A stretch of DNA of 64,000 nt from SOIL31 sp964636815 (GCA_964636815.1 CAZWTF010000001.1:124001-188000), one strand, 5' to 3'; positions 34,501-43,670 are shown, counted from the stretch's first letter. Notes: a model not told the origin generated them from the letters alone. A program made the numbers and translations.

Positions 34501-34968
34501 TTCTTCCGCTTCTTTGGTTTGGTTTGTCATTAAAAGCTTAGGGATGTGACCACCAAGACATGCACTCGTAACGATTAAACCTTCAGAATGTTTTTCCAGA
34601 ATGTTGTAATCGATACGTGGTTTAAAATAAAAACCTTCTTGATATGAATAAGAGATGAGTTTGCAAAGATTTTTATAGCCTGTTGCATTTTGTACAAGAA
34701 GAATCAAGTGATAGTATTTGTTGTCAGCATTTTTTACTTTTGCATCTTCTGTAAAATACGCTTCCATGCCTAAGATTGGTTTGATGCCAGCTTTTTTACA
34801 TTTTTGGAAAAATTTAACCGCGGCAAAAATATTACCATGATCGGTTATGGCAAGGGCTTTATAATTATGTGCTTTACCAAACTCTACAAGTTTATCGAGT
34901 GATATTGCACCATCAAGGAGTGAGTATTCGGTATGAAGATGTAAATGTGTAAAATGTTGCTGCGACAT
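31522..34968 (-). CDS. dnaE: DNA polymerase III subunit alpha
   Basis: The replicative polymerase, 1148 residues, normal for DnaE1. Domains in order are: N-terminal PHP domain (HLHLHTEYSLLDGAI, LAITDHGNIFAAVKF), palm with GPGRGSAAGSLVAWAL and the catalytic PDIDIDFCIEGRDKVIQYV, HASKHAAGIVIS, the fingers region ALYRPGPLGSGMVDDFIERR, the helix-hairpin-helix region (AGYGFNKSHSAAYALIAYQ), an OB fold (ITCGLLKTRKDIVTKKGDRM) and a short C-terminal tail. PHP histidines are largely kept, so proofreading or metal binding is possible. Confidence 0.98.
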   Translation of the reverse strand: MSQQHFTHLHLHTEYSLLDGAISLDKLVEFGKAHNYKALAITDHGNIFAAVKFFQKCKKAGIKPILGMEAYFTEDAKVKNADNKYYHLILLVQNATGYKNLCKLISYSYQEGFYFKPRIDYNILEKHSEGLIVTSACLGGHIPKLLMTNQTKEAEERVDWFLRVFGRDRFFLEVQPEDQEEQTILNQKLFDLAQRKNLNCVAAGDCHYVSLDDHEAHEIMLSIQTQAKMDSPNRFSFGDCRAYMRTTEQMLDEFKDHPQAVWNAGMIADMCNFDFETDKLFFPQFVIPENYTQETYFAHMCRIGLQRLKDEQLVPQDQTEAYDARLELEIDLITRMGFVGYFLVVSDFIQWAYRNGIPVGPGRGSAAGSLVAWALQITNIDPLKYNLLFERFLNPERVSMPDIDIDFCIEGRDKVIQYVRDTYGHDKVCNIITFGTMMAKGVIKDVARVLGFSFEDSNAMTNLIPEQLKITLTEAIEQEPRLAELINNNPRTKHIFDIAFRLEGLTRHASKHAAGIVISPDPIDEVLPVYIPSKSTELVTQYAMTELEAIGFLKIDFLGLKNLTLIDRVLQLIKKSYGISLDMNKLPLDDGPTFVLICEGKTSGVFQLESSGLKEVLRKLKPDKFEDIIAVNALYRPGPLGSGMVDDFIERRHGRQKIKYLFPELEPILAETFGVIVYQEQVMKIASAIGGYSLGEADILRRAMGKKKAEVMAEQSAIFVEKATARNFDGKKAQELFDLLAYFAGYGFNKSHSAAYALIAYQTAYLKANYLPEFLACLISLEATHPDKMSFYLQESKDLGITLLPPDINRSSIDFSVINGNILFGLQGIKNVGLAALENIVEERAKKGPFKDLLDFCKRVDLRTANKRVIESLICAGAFDTLHGNRAQQYKEVEHIIDLATTHKKNSLTGQMDLFSMAAKKSNSDNDLYVFSALPEWSDKEKLEKEREVVGFYISSHPLETYKKQLAWFAIESFETAVEKAKKASGEYTTITCGLLKTRKDIVTKKGDRMSFLQFEDMSGTAEIIAFPKTFAKTEKWLGSYHVFIIKGVVDTDVEAGCKIKANDIVPIELVLSEWPVIENILFMLPDDITEEAITTIKNELTRGNAPLHLGFQENEKKLRLTTKEKILLSAESAQELEKHNITIKCCL

Positions 34969-35053
34969 ACTATGTTTGTGTCCCTAAAAGTTTGTTCTGG
35001 ATTATGTATTATAAGAATAAGGGATATTGAAGAAAATGTTGAGCATAAATATT

Positions 35054-36106
35054 TTAGACCTTTAGTTTTTGAGCGTTGTCTCGAGCGTCACGAACATAAA
35101 ACAATTGACCAATAAATCCTCCTGAAATCCCTCCTCCAAGAATTCCTACGCATGGTGGAACAATGTACCAAATAGGGTTTCCAGTGGTTATTCCAGCTGC
35201 TAACGCAATTATTCCACCGCATACTAGTCCACACATTCCTCCTGTTAAAGATACGATTCCAAAACCGGTCGCAACGTTACTTCGTTCGTCTTTTGTCATT
35301 ATGATAATATTTTTATCAGCAAAAAAGGTTTTCTGAATGTCTGGATTAAAAGATAGAATCTCTTTTTGTTGGGATTCATCAATTATAATTCTACCTTCAT
35401 CTATTGGTTTTCTGCTTGGTGTTAGATTAATTATGATTTTTTTTTGCGTATCTTTAGAAGATCTAAAAAATAAAGGGATCGATTTATCTGTTGGCAAGGG
35501 GTCTGTAAAGTATATAATGACTGCATCAACGAGCGGGTCCATGTTGGTTTTTGTTAATAGTTTTTGAATTTTCTTTTTTGCGTCGTAATATCTTTTGTGC
35601 GCATACCACAATGGTGTTTCATAAAATAGCTTGGCTGATAGTTCATCGTTATCCATTAACAATCTCAGAATATTCAGTTGGATTTCTTTTGGAAGAAAGC
35701 GTGCAATTTTAAGAGGTAATGATTCTGCAAGAGTTTTGTTATTGTTATTTTTTGTTGCTAAAAGTTGGTTCTGTTGTTCTTCTGATAAAAGATTAAAAAA
35801 GGCAGATATATCTTTGAGAGGTAGCTTGGGAATTGCGTCTATTATATTTTCGAGAGGTTGCTCGTGAATGGTATTTATTATGTTTTTGAGAGGTAGTTTG
35901 TAAATGTTTTCTATCCTGTTTTTGAACGGTATTTCGTGAAAGGTGTTTGTTATGTTTGTCTGGATTTGATAATAGTTGTGAGCAGATTTGAGCGGGGTAC
36001 ATTCATTGTTGAGTTTGTTCAGTTCAATTTCCATTGCATAAGCAGTTGAGCAAATCAGTAGTATGGAGCACATGAAAGCAATATTTATTTTTATTAAAGT
36101 TTTCAT
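35054..36106 (-). CDS. Secreted F-box-like protein with short tandem repeats and membrane tail
   Basis: A 350-residue protein with a signal peptide ending STAYA before Met25-Glu26. Residues about 58-100 hold a 12-residue repeat in about 3.5 copies (IPFKNRIENIYK, LPLKNIINTIHE, QPLENIIDAIPK, LPLKDIS). Next comes an F-box-like helix pair (LPKEIQLNILRLLMDNDE) and WYAHKRYYDAKKK. Two Gly-rich hydrophobic segments near the C-terminus (GFGIVSLTGGMCGLVCGG, VGILGGGISGGFIGQLF) could insert in membranes. It is a paralogue of the next gene at 36131, sharing the LPKE block and the Cys/His-Lys-Arg-Tyr segment. No exact family is known to me. Confidence 0.72.
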   Translation of the reverse strand: MKTLIKINIAFMCSILLICSTAYAMEIELNKLNNECTPLKSAHNYYQIQTNITNTFHEIPFKNRIENIYKLPLKNIINTIHEQPLENIIDAIPKLPLKDISAFFNLLSEEQQNQLLATKNNNNKTLAESLPLKIARFLPKEIQLNILRLLMDNDELSAKLFYETPLWYAHKRYYDAKKKIQKLLTKTNMDPLVDAVIIYFTDPLPTDKSIPLFFRSSKDTQKKIIINLTPSRKPIDEGRIIIDESQQKEILSFNPDIQKTFFADKNIIIMTKDERSNVATGFGIVSLTGGMCGLVCGGIIALAAGITTGNPIWYIVPPCVGILGGGISGGFIGQLFYVRDARDNAQKLKV

Positions 36107-36130
36107 TGTCTTCCTTTTGTATAATTATGC

Positions 36131-36967
36131 TTAAAATACTAATTTTTTTTTATCATCTCTCTTTCTTATTATAGCAGATGTTATAGCAAAGCAACAAACA
36201 GCAAACACTTTTGTTGTGGTGGAAGTAACAGAAAATAATAGAGCGAGAGATGGACAATAACCGAAAGAGCTACATGTTATGAATGGAATTGTGTACATAG
36301 CGACCGTAGTGCTTGCAGTTAAAAGAGTGGTTAATGTTAAACATTTAACTGCGTAAATACAGAGAGGAAGTTGTTCTTCAAGTTTTTGTACGGTAACAAT
36401 ATTTTGGTTTTGAAACATTTTTTTTATTATTTTTTCATCGATCATTGCTAATGTATCTTCTGAAATAATAGAACCACTATAGGCTAATTGTGTACCAAAA
36501 GATGGATTAATAACATTATTGATCATTGTTTTTTGGTAAGTAGGTAACGCAAAAATCTGCATTGTTAATTCTTCTGTTTCTTTTTCAGAAAGATTATCTT
36601 TTGATGCAGTTATTCTTGCTTCATGATATCTCTTGCATGCATATAAAAATGGTACTTTATAATAAGCCTCAGCAAGCTGTGTGTTTCCATGAAACATATT
36701 AGAAATAATTTTTTCTCTCAGTTCTTTTGGCAATAGGATAATATTAAAAGTGAAAGAATTGGATAGCTGTTTTTTGAAAGAGGCAGATTTTTTTGGTGAC
36801 AATTGTGCGATATCTGCCCCTATTTTTTTAAGTGATATTTTGGGGACATCTTGAATAGTTTTTAGTTTGATTTCTTGTTCGCACTCTTCAGGAATGAATA
36901 ACATTGCGTGTAGTGTGGTGTCAACTGCCAATAGGCAGCATAATAGCAATGTGATGATCTTTTTCAT
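36131..36967 (-). CDS. Secreted F-box-like membrane-tail protein (paralogue of 35054)
   Basis: A 278-residue protein with a signal peptide ending TTLHA before Met22-Leu23. It has LPKELREKIISNMFHGNTQLAEAYY and FLYACKRYHEARI, matching LPKEIQLNILRLLMDNDELSAKLFYE and WYAHKRYYDAK of the 35054 gene. The C-terminus holds two hydrophobic segments (LTTLLTASTTVAMYTIPFI, LLFSVTSTTTKVFAVCCFA). The pair is adjacent with 24 nt between and looks like an old tandem duplication. The function is unknown. Confidence 0.72.
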   Translation of the reverse strand: MKKIITLLLCCLLAVDTTLHAMLFIPEECEQEIKLKTIQDVPKISLKKIGADIAQLSPKKSASFKKQLSNSFTFNIILLPKELREKIISNMFHGNTQLAEAYYKVPFLYACKRYHEARITASKDNLSEKETEELTMQIFALPTYQKTMINNVINPSFGTQLAYSGSIISEDTLAMIDEKIIKKMFQNQNIVTVQKLEEQLPLCIYAVKCLTLTTLLTASTTVAMYTIPFITCSSFGYCPSLALLFSVTSTTTKVFAVCCFAITSAIIRKRDDKKKLVF

Positions 36968-36996
36968 TATAGAAATACCAGGTGTTATGTGTGCTG

Positions 36997-37902
36997 TTAT
37001 ACTATATTTTGAATCTGTTCACGTATTTTTTCAATTTCCACTTTGACGTTAATAGCATGAGCGCTGATTGTTGCATCAGAGCATTTTGATGCGATGGTGT
37101 TGACTTCACGTCCCAATTCTTGCAGTGTAAAATCAAGTCGTTTGCCTTTTTCAGCTTCTTGAGAACTTAAGGTTTTGATTAACTGATCCAAATGACTGTT
37201 GAGACGAGTGATTTCTTCATGAATATCAATTTTATCAAGCATGGAATAGAGACCACTTTTTTGCGCATTGGCAAGCAAGTTTTCATCAGTTCCAATTTCT
37301 TGGAGTGTTGCATGTACTTTCTTTTTCCATCCTTCAACAACAACATGAGCTTGTTCAGAAATGCTTTTCATTTCTGTTTTAATGATACCGATACGTTTAT
37401 CAATATCAGTTGCCAGAGAGTTTCCTTCAACAGCTCTATCTTCCATAACTTTTGCAACAACTTGTGTAATAACATCAAGAATTTGTTGTGTTGATGCTTC
37501 ATCAAGTTGTTGTTCTTCTTTGGAGAAAATATTAGGCAGGCGCAATATGTTATCAAGTTTGATCTCATCAGCAAGCGTATATTTTGATTTGATCTGATTG
37601 ATGGCAGTCACATAACTATCAATAACGCTTATTGCTGGTGTAATTGCACCTTCAAAGATATTAGGATTACTCAAGTATGCGGTAAAATAGATATGTCCGC
37701 GGCGCAATGTTTCTTTAAACTGTTTGAGGAGTGTTGTTTCTAAATGAGATAGACCAAAAGGCAATTTGATTGACGCTTCAAAAAAACGAGAATTAAGTGT
37801 TTTAAGATTAACTGAAACGTTTGAACGTTCCCCTGATGCAGTTGTTATAATAAATGTTTTTGATGCAAATCCTGTCATGCTGGATAATGTATATTTTTTC
37901 AT
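36997..37902 (-). CDS. yicC: YicC-family endoribonuclease
   Basis: YicC/YloC proteins are conserved RNases acting on small or structured RNAs. The 301-residue protein begins SSMTGFASKTF, keeps NSRFFEASIKLPFGLSHLE and RRGHIYFTAYL in the N-terminal domain, and ends with the DUF1732-type block EEITRLNSHLDQLIKTL and LDFTLQELGREVNTIASK. GAAGGAAC precedes the ATG. It is in tandem with yebC upstream on the same strand. Confidence 0.93.
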   Translation of the reverse strand: MKKYTLSSMTGFASKTFIITTASGERSNVSVNLKTLNSRFFEASIKLPFGLSHLETTLLKQFKETLRRGHIYFTAYLSNPNIFEGAITPAISVIDSYVTAINQIKSKYTLADEIKLDNILRLPNIFSKEEQQLDEASTQQILDVITQVVAKVMEDRAVEGNSLATDIDKRIGIIKTEMKSISEQAHVVVEGWKKKVHATLQEIGTDENLLANAQKSGLYSMLDKIDIHEEITRLNSHLDQLIKTLSSQEAEKGKRLDFTLQELGREVNTIASKCSDATISAHAINVKVEIEKIREQIQNIV

Positions 37903-37927
37903 CAGGGAGTTCCTTCGCGGTTTATTG

Positions 37928-37957
37928 CGCCCTTCGTAGCTTGAAGAGCGGAGTAGG
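37928..37957. repeat. Partial family-2 palindromic element between yebC and yicC
   Basis: On the minus strand it reads CCTACTCCGC, then CTACGAAGGG, the same flanks as the ppsA insert (15174-15194) with a different centre. It lies within 60 nt of spacer just after the yebC stop. Confidence 0.55.
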
Positions 37958-37959
37958 GT

Positions 37960-38673
37960 TTAACCCAAATTTGTGTAGACATTTTCTACGTCATCATGAT
38001 CTTGTAGTGTTGATAAAAAAGAAAGTGCTTTTTCAGCTTTGTCTTCAGGTAAAGTAACGTTACTTTTTGCAACCCATTCAAGTGCAGCATTTTCTATTTT
38101 TAAACCAGCTTTTTCTACTGCGCTTTTGATTGATTCAAGTGATTTGATATCAGAATATATTGTGATGTTTTCATCATCAATATTGATGTCGTTGATATCA
38201 TAATCAATAAGTAATTCTAAAAGCTCATCTTCAGTTTTTTTGCCGATTGCATTAACCACGCCTTGTTTTTCAAACATCCATGCAACAGTACCGGTTTCGC
38301 CAAGTGTCCCGCTGTTTTCAGAAAATAGACGACGGAATTCTGCAACAGTACGATTTTTGTTGTCAGTAATCACGTCAACCATTACTGCAATTCCGTTGGG
38401 GCCGTATCCTTCATACATACACCCTTCATATGCTACGCCAGGAAGTTCGCCAGTTCCTTTTTTAATAGCACGCGTTGTGTTATCTATGGGCATGTTTGCT
38501 TCACGTGCTTTTTCCATAAGAAGGCGCAAGCGAGGGTTGCCATCAGGATTGCCGCCGCCTTCGCGAGCAGCCATGGTAATTTCTTTGATAAGTTTAGTGA
38601 AAACTTTTGCTCTTTTACCGTCTTCTTTAGCTTTTTTATGCTTAATATTGGCCCATTTACTATGACCTGCCAT
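37960..38673 (-). CDS. yebC: YebC/PmpR-family regulator or translation factor
   Basis: YebC-type proteins bind DNA as regulators, and some members ease ribosome stalling at proline runs. The 237-residue product starts MAGHSKWANIKHKKAKEDGK, the invariant family N-terminus, and has AREGGGNPDGNPRLRLLMEKA and YEGYGPNGIAVMVDVITDNKNRT. An ATG three codons upstream is only 1 nt from GGAGG, too close; the family start at MAGHSK is 10 nt from it. I chose the family start. Confidence 0.95.
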   Translation of the reverse strand: MAGHSKWANIKHKKAKEDGKRAKVFTKLIKEITMAAREGGGNPDGNPRLRLLMEKAREANMPIDNTTRAIKKGTGELPGVAYEGCMYEGYGPNGIAVMVDVITDNKNRTVAEFRRLFSENSGTLGETGTVAWMFEKQGVVNAIGKKTEDELLELLIDYDINDINIDDENITIYSDIKSLESIKSAVEKAGLKIENAALEWVAKSNVTLPEDKAEKALSFLSTLQDHDDVENVYTNLG

Positions 38674-38867
38674 GGCGTTCATGCCTCCGATAAATAAAGA
38701 TTTCTTATAAAATAGGATTTATCTTTATTTTACTGTTAATTTGGGTATCTGTCTAACAAGCCTTTCTTGAGGTAGGATTGTAATTCTGGTGGAGATGATT
38801 CTGGTACGAATATGTAGTATCAAATTTATGTTTGCTACAGTAATTGACGTTTTTATATCAGTGAATA

Positions 38868-38902
38868 ATAAACCCCCTTTGCGTAATGCAGAGGGGGTTT
38901 AT
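38868..38902 (-). terminator. Terminator of the 38936 gene
   Basis: ATAAACCCCC (38868-38877) pairs with GGGGGTTTAT (38893-38902). The rest of the 260-nt spacer up to yebC holds nothing else I can support. Confidence 0.75.
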
Positions 38903-38935
38903 CTTTGTGAGTTTATGATAACATTATAAAATTTT

Positions 38936-39970
38936 CTACTCATGTGTATTGGAAATAAAAGACTTCATGTTTTGATGCATAAAATTATCTGGAACATAAG
39001 AGGGATATTGAATATATAGGTCATCATTGTTTATTTGAAGATCTGGTAAAGATAATGAACTTGATGTATCTTTTTCAAACCCTGGAAAATGATTGAGTAT
39101 TTTTTGTTCGGTGCTATGACTATGAAATGACCCGGCATGAATAATAGATAAAGAATGTTTATCAGATACATCGATTGTTTTGTGTAATAAATTCATATCA
39201 ACAGTAAAAGAATGTTCTTCAGTCAATATTTTAAATAATTGTTTTTTCTCTGTGTTGTTAAGTTGGGTAATTAAATTAAAGAAATGATGGCGGTCTTGAT
39301 CAACATTGTATTTTTTTAATAACGTAGAAATGATTTGGTGACAATTTCTATTTTTCTGGTGATTTGAGGTTTTATATTGATCTTTAATATTTTGGTTGGT
39401 AGGCAAATTGTCGATTGTATTGATATTGTAATATTGTCGACTATCAAGATGATTTAAAACTGTTGCAGCTGTTATATTATAAAAAGAAGATGGAAATTTA
39501 AAGCCTTCTTCTATTGCATGGCTAAATTCATTTTCTTGTAATAGCATATCTCGCACCCAAAAATCAGTCTCTGCTCTGTTGTCAAAAGCAATAAAGTTAA
39601 TATTGCCGTATTTCATGTTGTTATTGAGAGCTATTTTTACAGGTATGTTGCCGGGAGAATCGATCATATTTTTGAGACGATCTGGATTTTTATGAGCTTC
39701 AGATATTTCAAGTAAAAAAGGAACTGGTTGTGGATTTTTTGATGTTATATTGATTATTTTTTGTATATCGTTGACATGGCCTTTTTTTATTGTGTCACTA
39801 TGATCAAATGCGTGTTTGTCGTATAATATAACCAGCTTATTAGTCTTGTTGCGTTTAAGACATGAACCACCAATAATCATAGCCTGTGATTCGATGGATA
39901 TAAAAGATATGACTGTTAAGGTTACTATTTTAGATAACTGCATAAATAGCGATATAGTAGGTTTTTTCAT
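38936..39970 (-). CDS. Secreted protein of unknown function
   Basis: The 344-residue product starts MKKPTISLFMQLSKIVTLTV with a long signal peptide ending SIESQA before Met31. The mature domain begins KLVILYDKHAFDHSD, with a Tyr-Asp-x-His pattern, and continues VPFLLEISEAHKNPDRL and NFIAFDNRAETDFWVRDML, then SLSIIHAGSFHSHSTEQKIL. The His/Asp/Glu content of these blocks resembles a metal or hydrolase site, perhaps distantly like TraB/ChaN-type folds, but I cannot assign it. AAGGGGGAC precedes the ATG at 39970. Confidence 0.7.
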   Translation of the reverse strand: MKKPTISLFMQLSKIVTLTVISFISIESQAMIIGGSCLKRNKTNKLVILYDKHAFDHSDTIKKGHVNDIQKIINITSKNPQPVPFLLEISEAHKNPDRLKNMIDSPGNIPVKIALNNNMKYGNINFIAFDNRAETDFWVRDMLLQENEFSHAIEEGFKFPSSFYNITAATVLNHLDSRQYYNINTIDNLPTNQNIKDQYKTSNHQKNRNCHQIISTLLKKYNVDQDRHHFFNLITQLNNTEKKQLFKILTEEHSFTVDMNLLHKTIDVSDKHSLSIIHAGSFHSHSTEQKILNHFPGFEKDTSSSLSLPDLQINNDDLYIQYPSYVPDNFMHQNMKSFISNTHE

Positions 39971-40086
39971 TAAAGTCCCCCTTGTTTTTAGCACTATATT
40001 TGAATGTATTTCTAATTGAATAATATCAAATATGGAAAAAAAGTCAATTCAATCCAGTTTTTTCGATTGTTTATCGGTAATATTTT

Positions 40087-41094
40087 TTATATTGTCTGTT
40101 GTCTCAAAAATCTTTTAATGAGCATTGGCAGGACATTTGCGGGGATTTGCCGCCCTCGGGATGTCTTTTCTAAGAAACCTTTGCGTAATAAATATGGTTC
40201 ATATGCCATTTCAATAGTGTCAGCATCTTCACCAACAAGCGATGCAAGGGTATCAAGACCTACGGGGCCGCCATTAAAATTACAGACAATTTTTTGCAAA
40301 ATCATAGTATCAACTGCGGTTAGACCGTCATGGTCAATGCCGAGAAATTTAAGAGACTGTTCAACAAAATCTTTATCAACATGCGCATTGCGTACTTGTG
40401 CTAAGTCACGCACGCGACGAATTATTTTTTTGGCAATACGTGGTGTCCCGCGTGAACATGCGCCAATCATGAGTGCTGCATCTGGGGTAATAGAAAGTTT
40501 TAAAAAGTGAGCACTCTGCAACACAATGTCACGCAATTCTTCATCATTATAAAAATCAAGACGTTCAATGATTCCAAAACGGCTGCGCAACGGTGCAGAA
40601 ATGATACCACTTTTTGTTGTAGCACCAACAAGCGTGAATGGGTGAATGGGTAAACCGACTGATTTTGCACCAGCACCTTGTCCAATGATCACATCAACAC
40701 GGTATTGTTCCATGGCGCTATACAAAACTTCTTCAACGCTTGCAGGCATCCGGTGAATTTCATCAATAAAAAAAATATCACGTGGTTGTAAGCTGGATAA
40801 GATTCCAACCAAATCGCCGGTGCGCTCTATCATCGGTCCACTACAGAGTTTAATATTTACGTTCATGATTTGTGCCATAATCATAGAAAGCGTTGTTTTA
40901 CCGAGGCCTGGAGGTCCAAACAGCAATAAGTGGTCAAGTGGCTCACCGCGCATTTTCGCGGCCTGTGTGTAAATGGAAAGTTTTTCTTTGAGCTCTTTTT
41001 GACCAATGTAATCGTCAAAGGTTTGAGGAGAAAAATCATGGGATCGTTCTTCTGGTGTTTCGCCTAAATCAAGAATAAGTGGTGTTTTTTGCAT
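40087..41094 (-). CDS. ruvB: Holliday junction DNA helicase RuvB
   Basis: RuvB is the AAA+ motor that drives branch migration of Holliday junctions with RuvA. The 335-residue length is normal. It has DYIGQKELKEKLSIYTQAAK, Walker A LLFGPPGLGKTTLS, Walker B RDIFFIDEIHRMPASVEE, the sensor TLVGATTKSGIISAPLRSRFG and the C-terminal winged helix ending GRQIPANVLPML. ruvA and ruvC are not next to it. Confidence 0.98.
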   Translation of the reverse strand: MQKTPLILDLGETPEERSHDFSPQTFDDYIGQKELKEKLSIYTQAAKMRGEPLDHLLLFGPPGLGKTTLSMIMAQIMNVNIKLCSGPMIERTGDLVGILSSLQPRDIFFIDEIHRMPASVEEVLYSAMEQYRVDVIIGQGAGAKSVGLPIHPFTLVGATTKSGIISAPLRSRFGIIERLDFYNDEELRDIVLQSAHFLKLSITPDAALMIGACSRGTPRIAKKIIRRVRDLAQVRNAHVDKDFVEQSLKFLGIDHDGLTAVDTMILQKIVCNFNGGPVGLDTLASLVGEDADTIEMAYEPYLLRKGFLEKTSRGRQIPANVLPMLIKRFLRQQTI

Positions 41095-41196
41095 GAAAAA
41101 ATTTTCAGTTAATAGGTTTTTCTTTTGAAATAGATTATATTTTATGGCAAAAATAATGCAATGTAATCAGTAATTTTTATGCGTTTAGGACAGGAT

Positions 41197-42561
41197 ATGC
41201 AACAATTGGCGATATTTGTCATAAGTAGTTTTTTGTTCATGAGTGGTGTTACTTGTATGGAAGTAGAGATAAAGAAAGATCCTGGATGCCCTATTGCTTT
41301 ATTGGAGGATAGCGGCAAACATCTCAAAGAATTAGTGAATATCGAACGTGATGGTTGTTTCTCACCAGATTTATACACAGCAGAAAAAACGTTACAAGAT
41401 TTTTTGAAGCAAAATGATGAGCAAAAATTGAAAGAAACTTATGGCAAAAAAACATTAACATTAGCCCAGTGTGTAGCGCGGCGTTATGAAGATTATAACA
41501 AATTGCATATAGCCCTTGTAAAACATGATTTTCATGAAGCAACAAGAGTTGCTGGCAACAATAAATATTGTGTCAATGCCGCATATCCTCAAGTGCTTTT
41601 ATCTTTGATTAAAGAACGTTTTTTGGCTGAGTTTCTGGTTATGTCGGGTGCCAATGTTGATCAAAAAGATACATTAGGAAAAACACCATTGTTTTATGAT
41701 CATCACTGGGCCGATGTATGGCCTTGTTTGTTGCAGTATGGAGCACAAGTTAATCACGTAGATAATCAAGGCAATACAAGTTTATATGACCTTTTAGCGG
41801 TTAAGGGAATGTTGAGTGTTCCTTTTGATGAAAAGCAGATTTCATTACTATTATCACACGGAGCATCTCTTTATGTTGTCAACAAATATGGACAAATGGG
41901 TTTTAATATTATAGAGAAATTTAATATTTCGAAGGAACTTTTTTGTAGCTCTCTAGGTGCACAGAAGATGTGTGTATTGCAAGATGTGCCAGAAGCAGGA
42001 AAAGATATATCTTTTGGTGGAAATGCTACTGATACAAAACAAGTAATTGCGATAAGTGATAAGGTGAAGAGAGTTTTAAAAGAAGCACTTTATGATGCAG
42101 CAGATCGAAGAGATGTGTTTATGTTGCAGAGTATTATAGGTACTAACGTTATAATTAATTGGCGCTGGCAAGATAAAATTTTACGTAAGATTGTAAACAA
42201 TCATGATAATGAATCTTTGCAATATTGTTTAACTGTTGGTTTTTCTCCAGAGGGGCTGCATAAATCTGATGAGTGCAATCTTTTGCTATGTGCGTTGCGA
42301 TGTGATAATGCGGAAGCAATAGAATTATTAGTACAGAGTGGGTATCGTTGGGATCAGATTTTGGAAGTATTAGAAGAATCTATGTTAAAGAAACATAAAG
42401 AATGTACCAAAGTATTAAATGCTTATTTTGCTAATGCATTAAAAGAAAAAACGTTCGAGATAAAGTCGAATAATTTAGGAAAATTTGATGAGATGATCAA
42501 AGAAATGAACGAAGGAATGAGGATTGAAAAAGAGAAAAAACAGGCAATGTGGTATAAGTAG
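41197..42561 (+). CDS. Secreted ankyrin-repeat protein 3
   Basis: The 454-residue product starts MQQLAIFVISSFLFMSGVTC before Met21-Glu22. The post-leader stretch MEVEIKKDPGCP resembles MEVIKPDPSVPC of the 62346 gene. Central ankyrin repeats are seen: GANVDQKDTLGKTPLFYDHHW, YGAQVNHVDNQGNTSLYDLL and HGASLYVVNKYGQMGFNI. More divergent ones lie at about residues 320-400. AGGAT before the ATG at 41197 supports this start over one 18 nt earlier. Confidence 0.85.
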   Translation: MQQLAIFVISSFLFMSGVTCMEVEIKKDPGCPIALLEDSGKHLKELVNIERDGCFSPDLYTAEKTLQDFLKQNDEQKLKETYGKKTLTLAQCVARRYEDYNKLHIALVKHDFHEATRVAGNNKYCVNAAYPQVLLSLIKERFLAEFLVMSGANVDQKDTLGKTPLFYDHHWADVWPCLLQYGAQVNHVDNQGNTSLYDLLAVKGMLSVPFDEKQISLLLSHGASLYVVNKYGQMGFNIIEKFNISKELFCSSLGAQKMCVLQDVPEAGKDISFGGNATDTKQVIAISDKVKRVLKEALYDAADRRDVFMLQSIIGTNVIINWRWQDKILRKIVNNHDNESLQYCLTVGFSPEGLHKSDECNLLLCALRCDNAEAIELLVQSGYRWDQILEVLEESMLKKHKECTKVLNAYFANALKEKTFEIKSNNLGKFDEMIKEMNEGMRIEKEKKQAMWYK

Positions 42562-42572
42562 CTTTATGCAAT

Positions 42573-43670
42573 TTATCTGCAGTGCATTATAATATTTTGA
42601 AATATTCCAAGACACGTCATAGTCATCCATAGATTACTTAATCCATAGCTCATGAGTGGTAATGGGATTCCTACAACGGGCATCATGCCCAATACCATGC
42701 CAATATTAATAATGGTAGCCAAAAGAATGTGTAAAATGAGTCCTATTGCAAAGAGTTGCGCGTAGACATCTTTTAATGTTCCAATTAAAAAAAATGAGCG
42801 CAAAAAGAGTAATAAATAGCAAGATATAATACAGAGTGCACCAAGTAGGCCTAACTCTTCACACAACACTGCAAAAATACAGTCAGTTCGGCTTTCTGGC
42901 AGAAACCGCAGTCTATTTTGTGTTCCGTTAAAAAGTCCTTTTCCTAATAATCCCCCAGAGCCAATTGCAATACTTGCTTGTTCAATTTGGTATCCTTCTT
43001 TTTTCTGATCACCTTGTCCTAAAAAAACAATAATACGGTTTTTTTGATAATCACGCAGCACAAATGACCATATTACTGGCGTCATAATAACTGTTATTAA
43101 AAATCCATACATAAAAAATTTTTTTGGTAATCCTGCAAGCCAACATAAAATAAGTCCCGAAAAAAGAACAATCAGAGCTGTTCCTAAGTCAGGCTGTTTG
43201 AGAATAAGAACAAAACTGATGCCCAGTGTAAAAAGCAAAGGTGTAAATGTATTGAATGCATAAATCACATTTTTTTTATTCATATGCAGATGATTGACCA
43301 TGTATGCAGGAAATAACAGTTTTGTTAATTCAGAAGGTTGTAGTTTGAAAAAAAACAGATTGATCCAACGTTTTGCTCCCATTCCAATACTGCCTTTAAT
43401 AAGTGTAAATATTAATAAACCAATAATGCTGAAGTAGGCAACAGATCCCCAGCGCATAATGGTGCGATAGTCAGGAATTAAGCATAAAAAATAGATAATA
43501 ATGCCGCTGCATATTCCAAGGCATTGTTTCATTAAAAAATAAGAAAAAGGTTGTTCGCAGGTGTATGTTGCGCTGAAAATAAATAATAGTCCGCATGCTG
43601 AAAGGGCAAGCATAAGAATAAATGTTACAAAATCAAAAGATCTCAGTGTTGAACTGTATTTGATGCCCAC
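42573..43670 (-). CDS. rodA: Rod-shape SEDS glycosyltransferase RodA
   Basis: RodA polymerises peptidoglycan glycan strands during elongation. The 365-residue membrane protein has about 10 helices, the family block SGGLLGKGLFNGTQNRLRFLPESRTDCIFAVLCEELGLLG (read in two parts) and near the end GMMPVVGIPLPLMSYGLSNLW. RodA fits better than FtsW by length and by the presence of mreC in the window. The partner transpeptidase is not adjacent. Confidence 0.95.
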   Translation of the reverse strand: MGIKYSSTLRSFDFVTFILMLALSACGLLFIFSATYTCEQPFSYFLMKQCLGICSGIIIYFLCLIPDYRTIMRWGSVAYFSIIGLLIFTLIKGSIGMGAKRWINLFFFKLQPSELTKLLFPAYMVNHLHMNKKNVIYAFNTFTPLLFTLGISFVLILKQPDLGTALIVLFSGLILCWLAGLPKKFFMYGFLITVIMTPVIWSFVLRDYQKNRIIVFLGQGDQKKEGYQIEQASIAIGSGGLLGKGLFNGTQNRLRFLPESRTDCIFAVLCEELGLLGALCIISCYLLLFLRSFFLIGTLKDVYAQLFAIGLILHILLATIINIGMVLGMMPVVGIPLPLMSYGLSNLWMTMTCLGIFQNIIMHCR

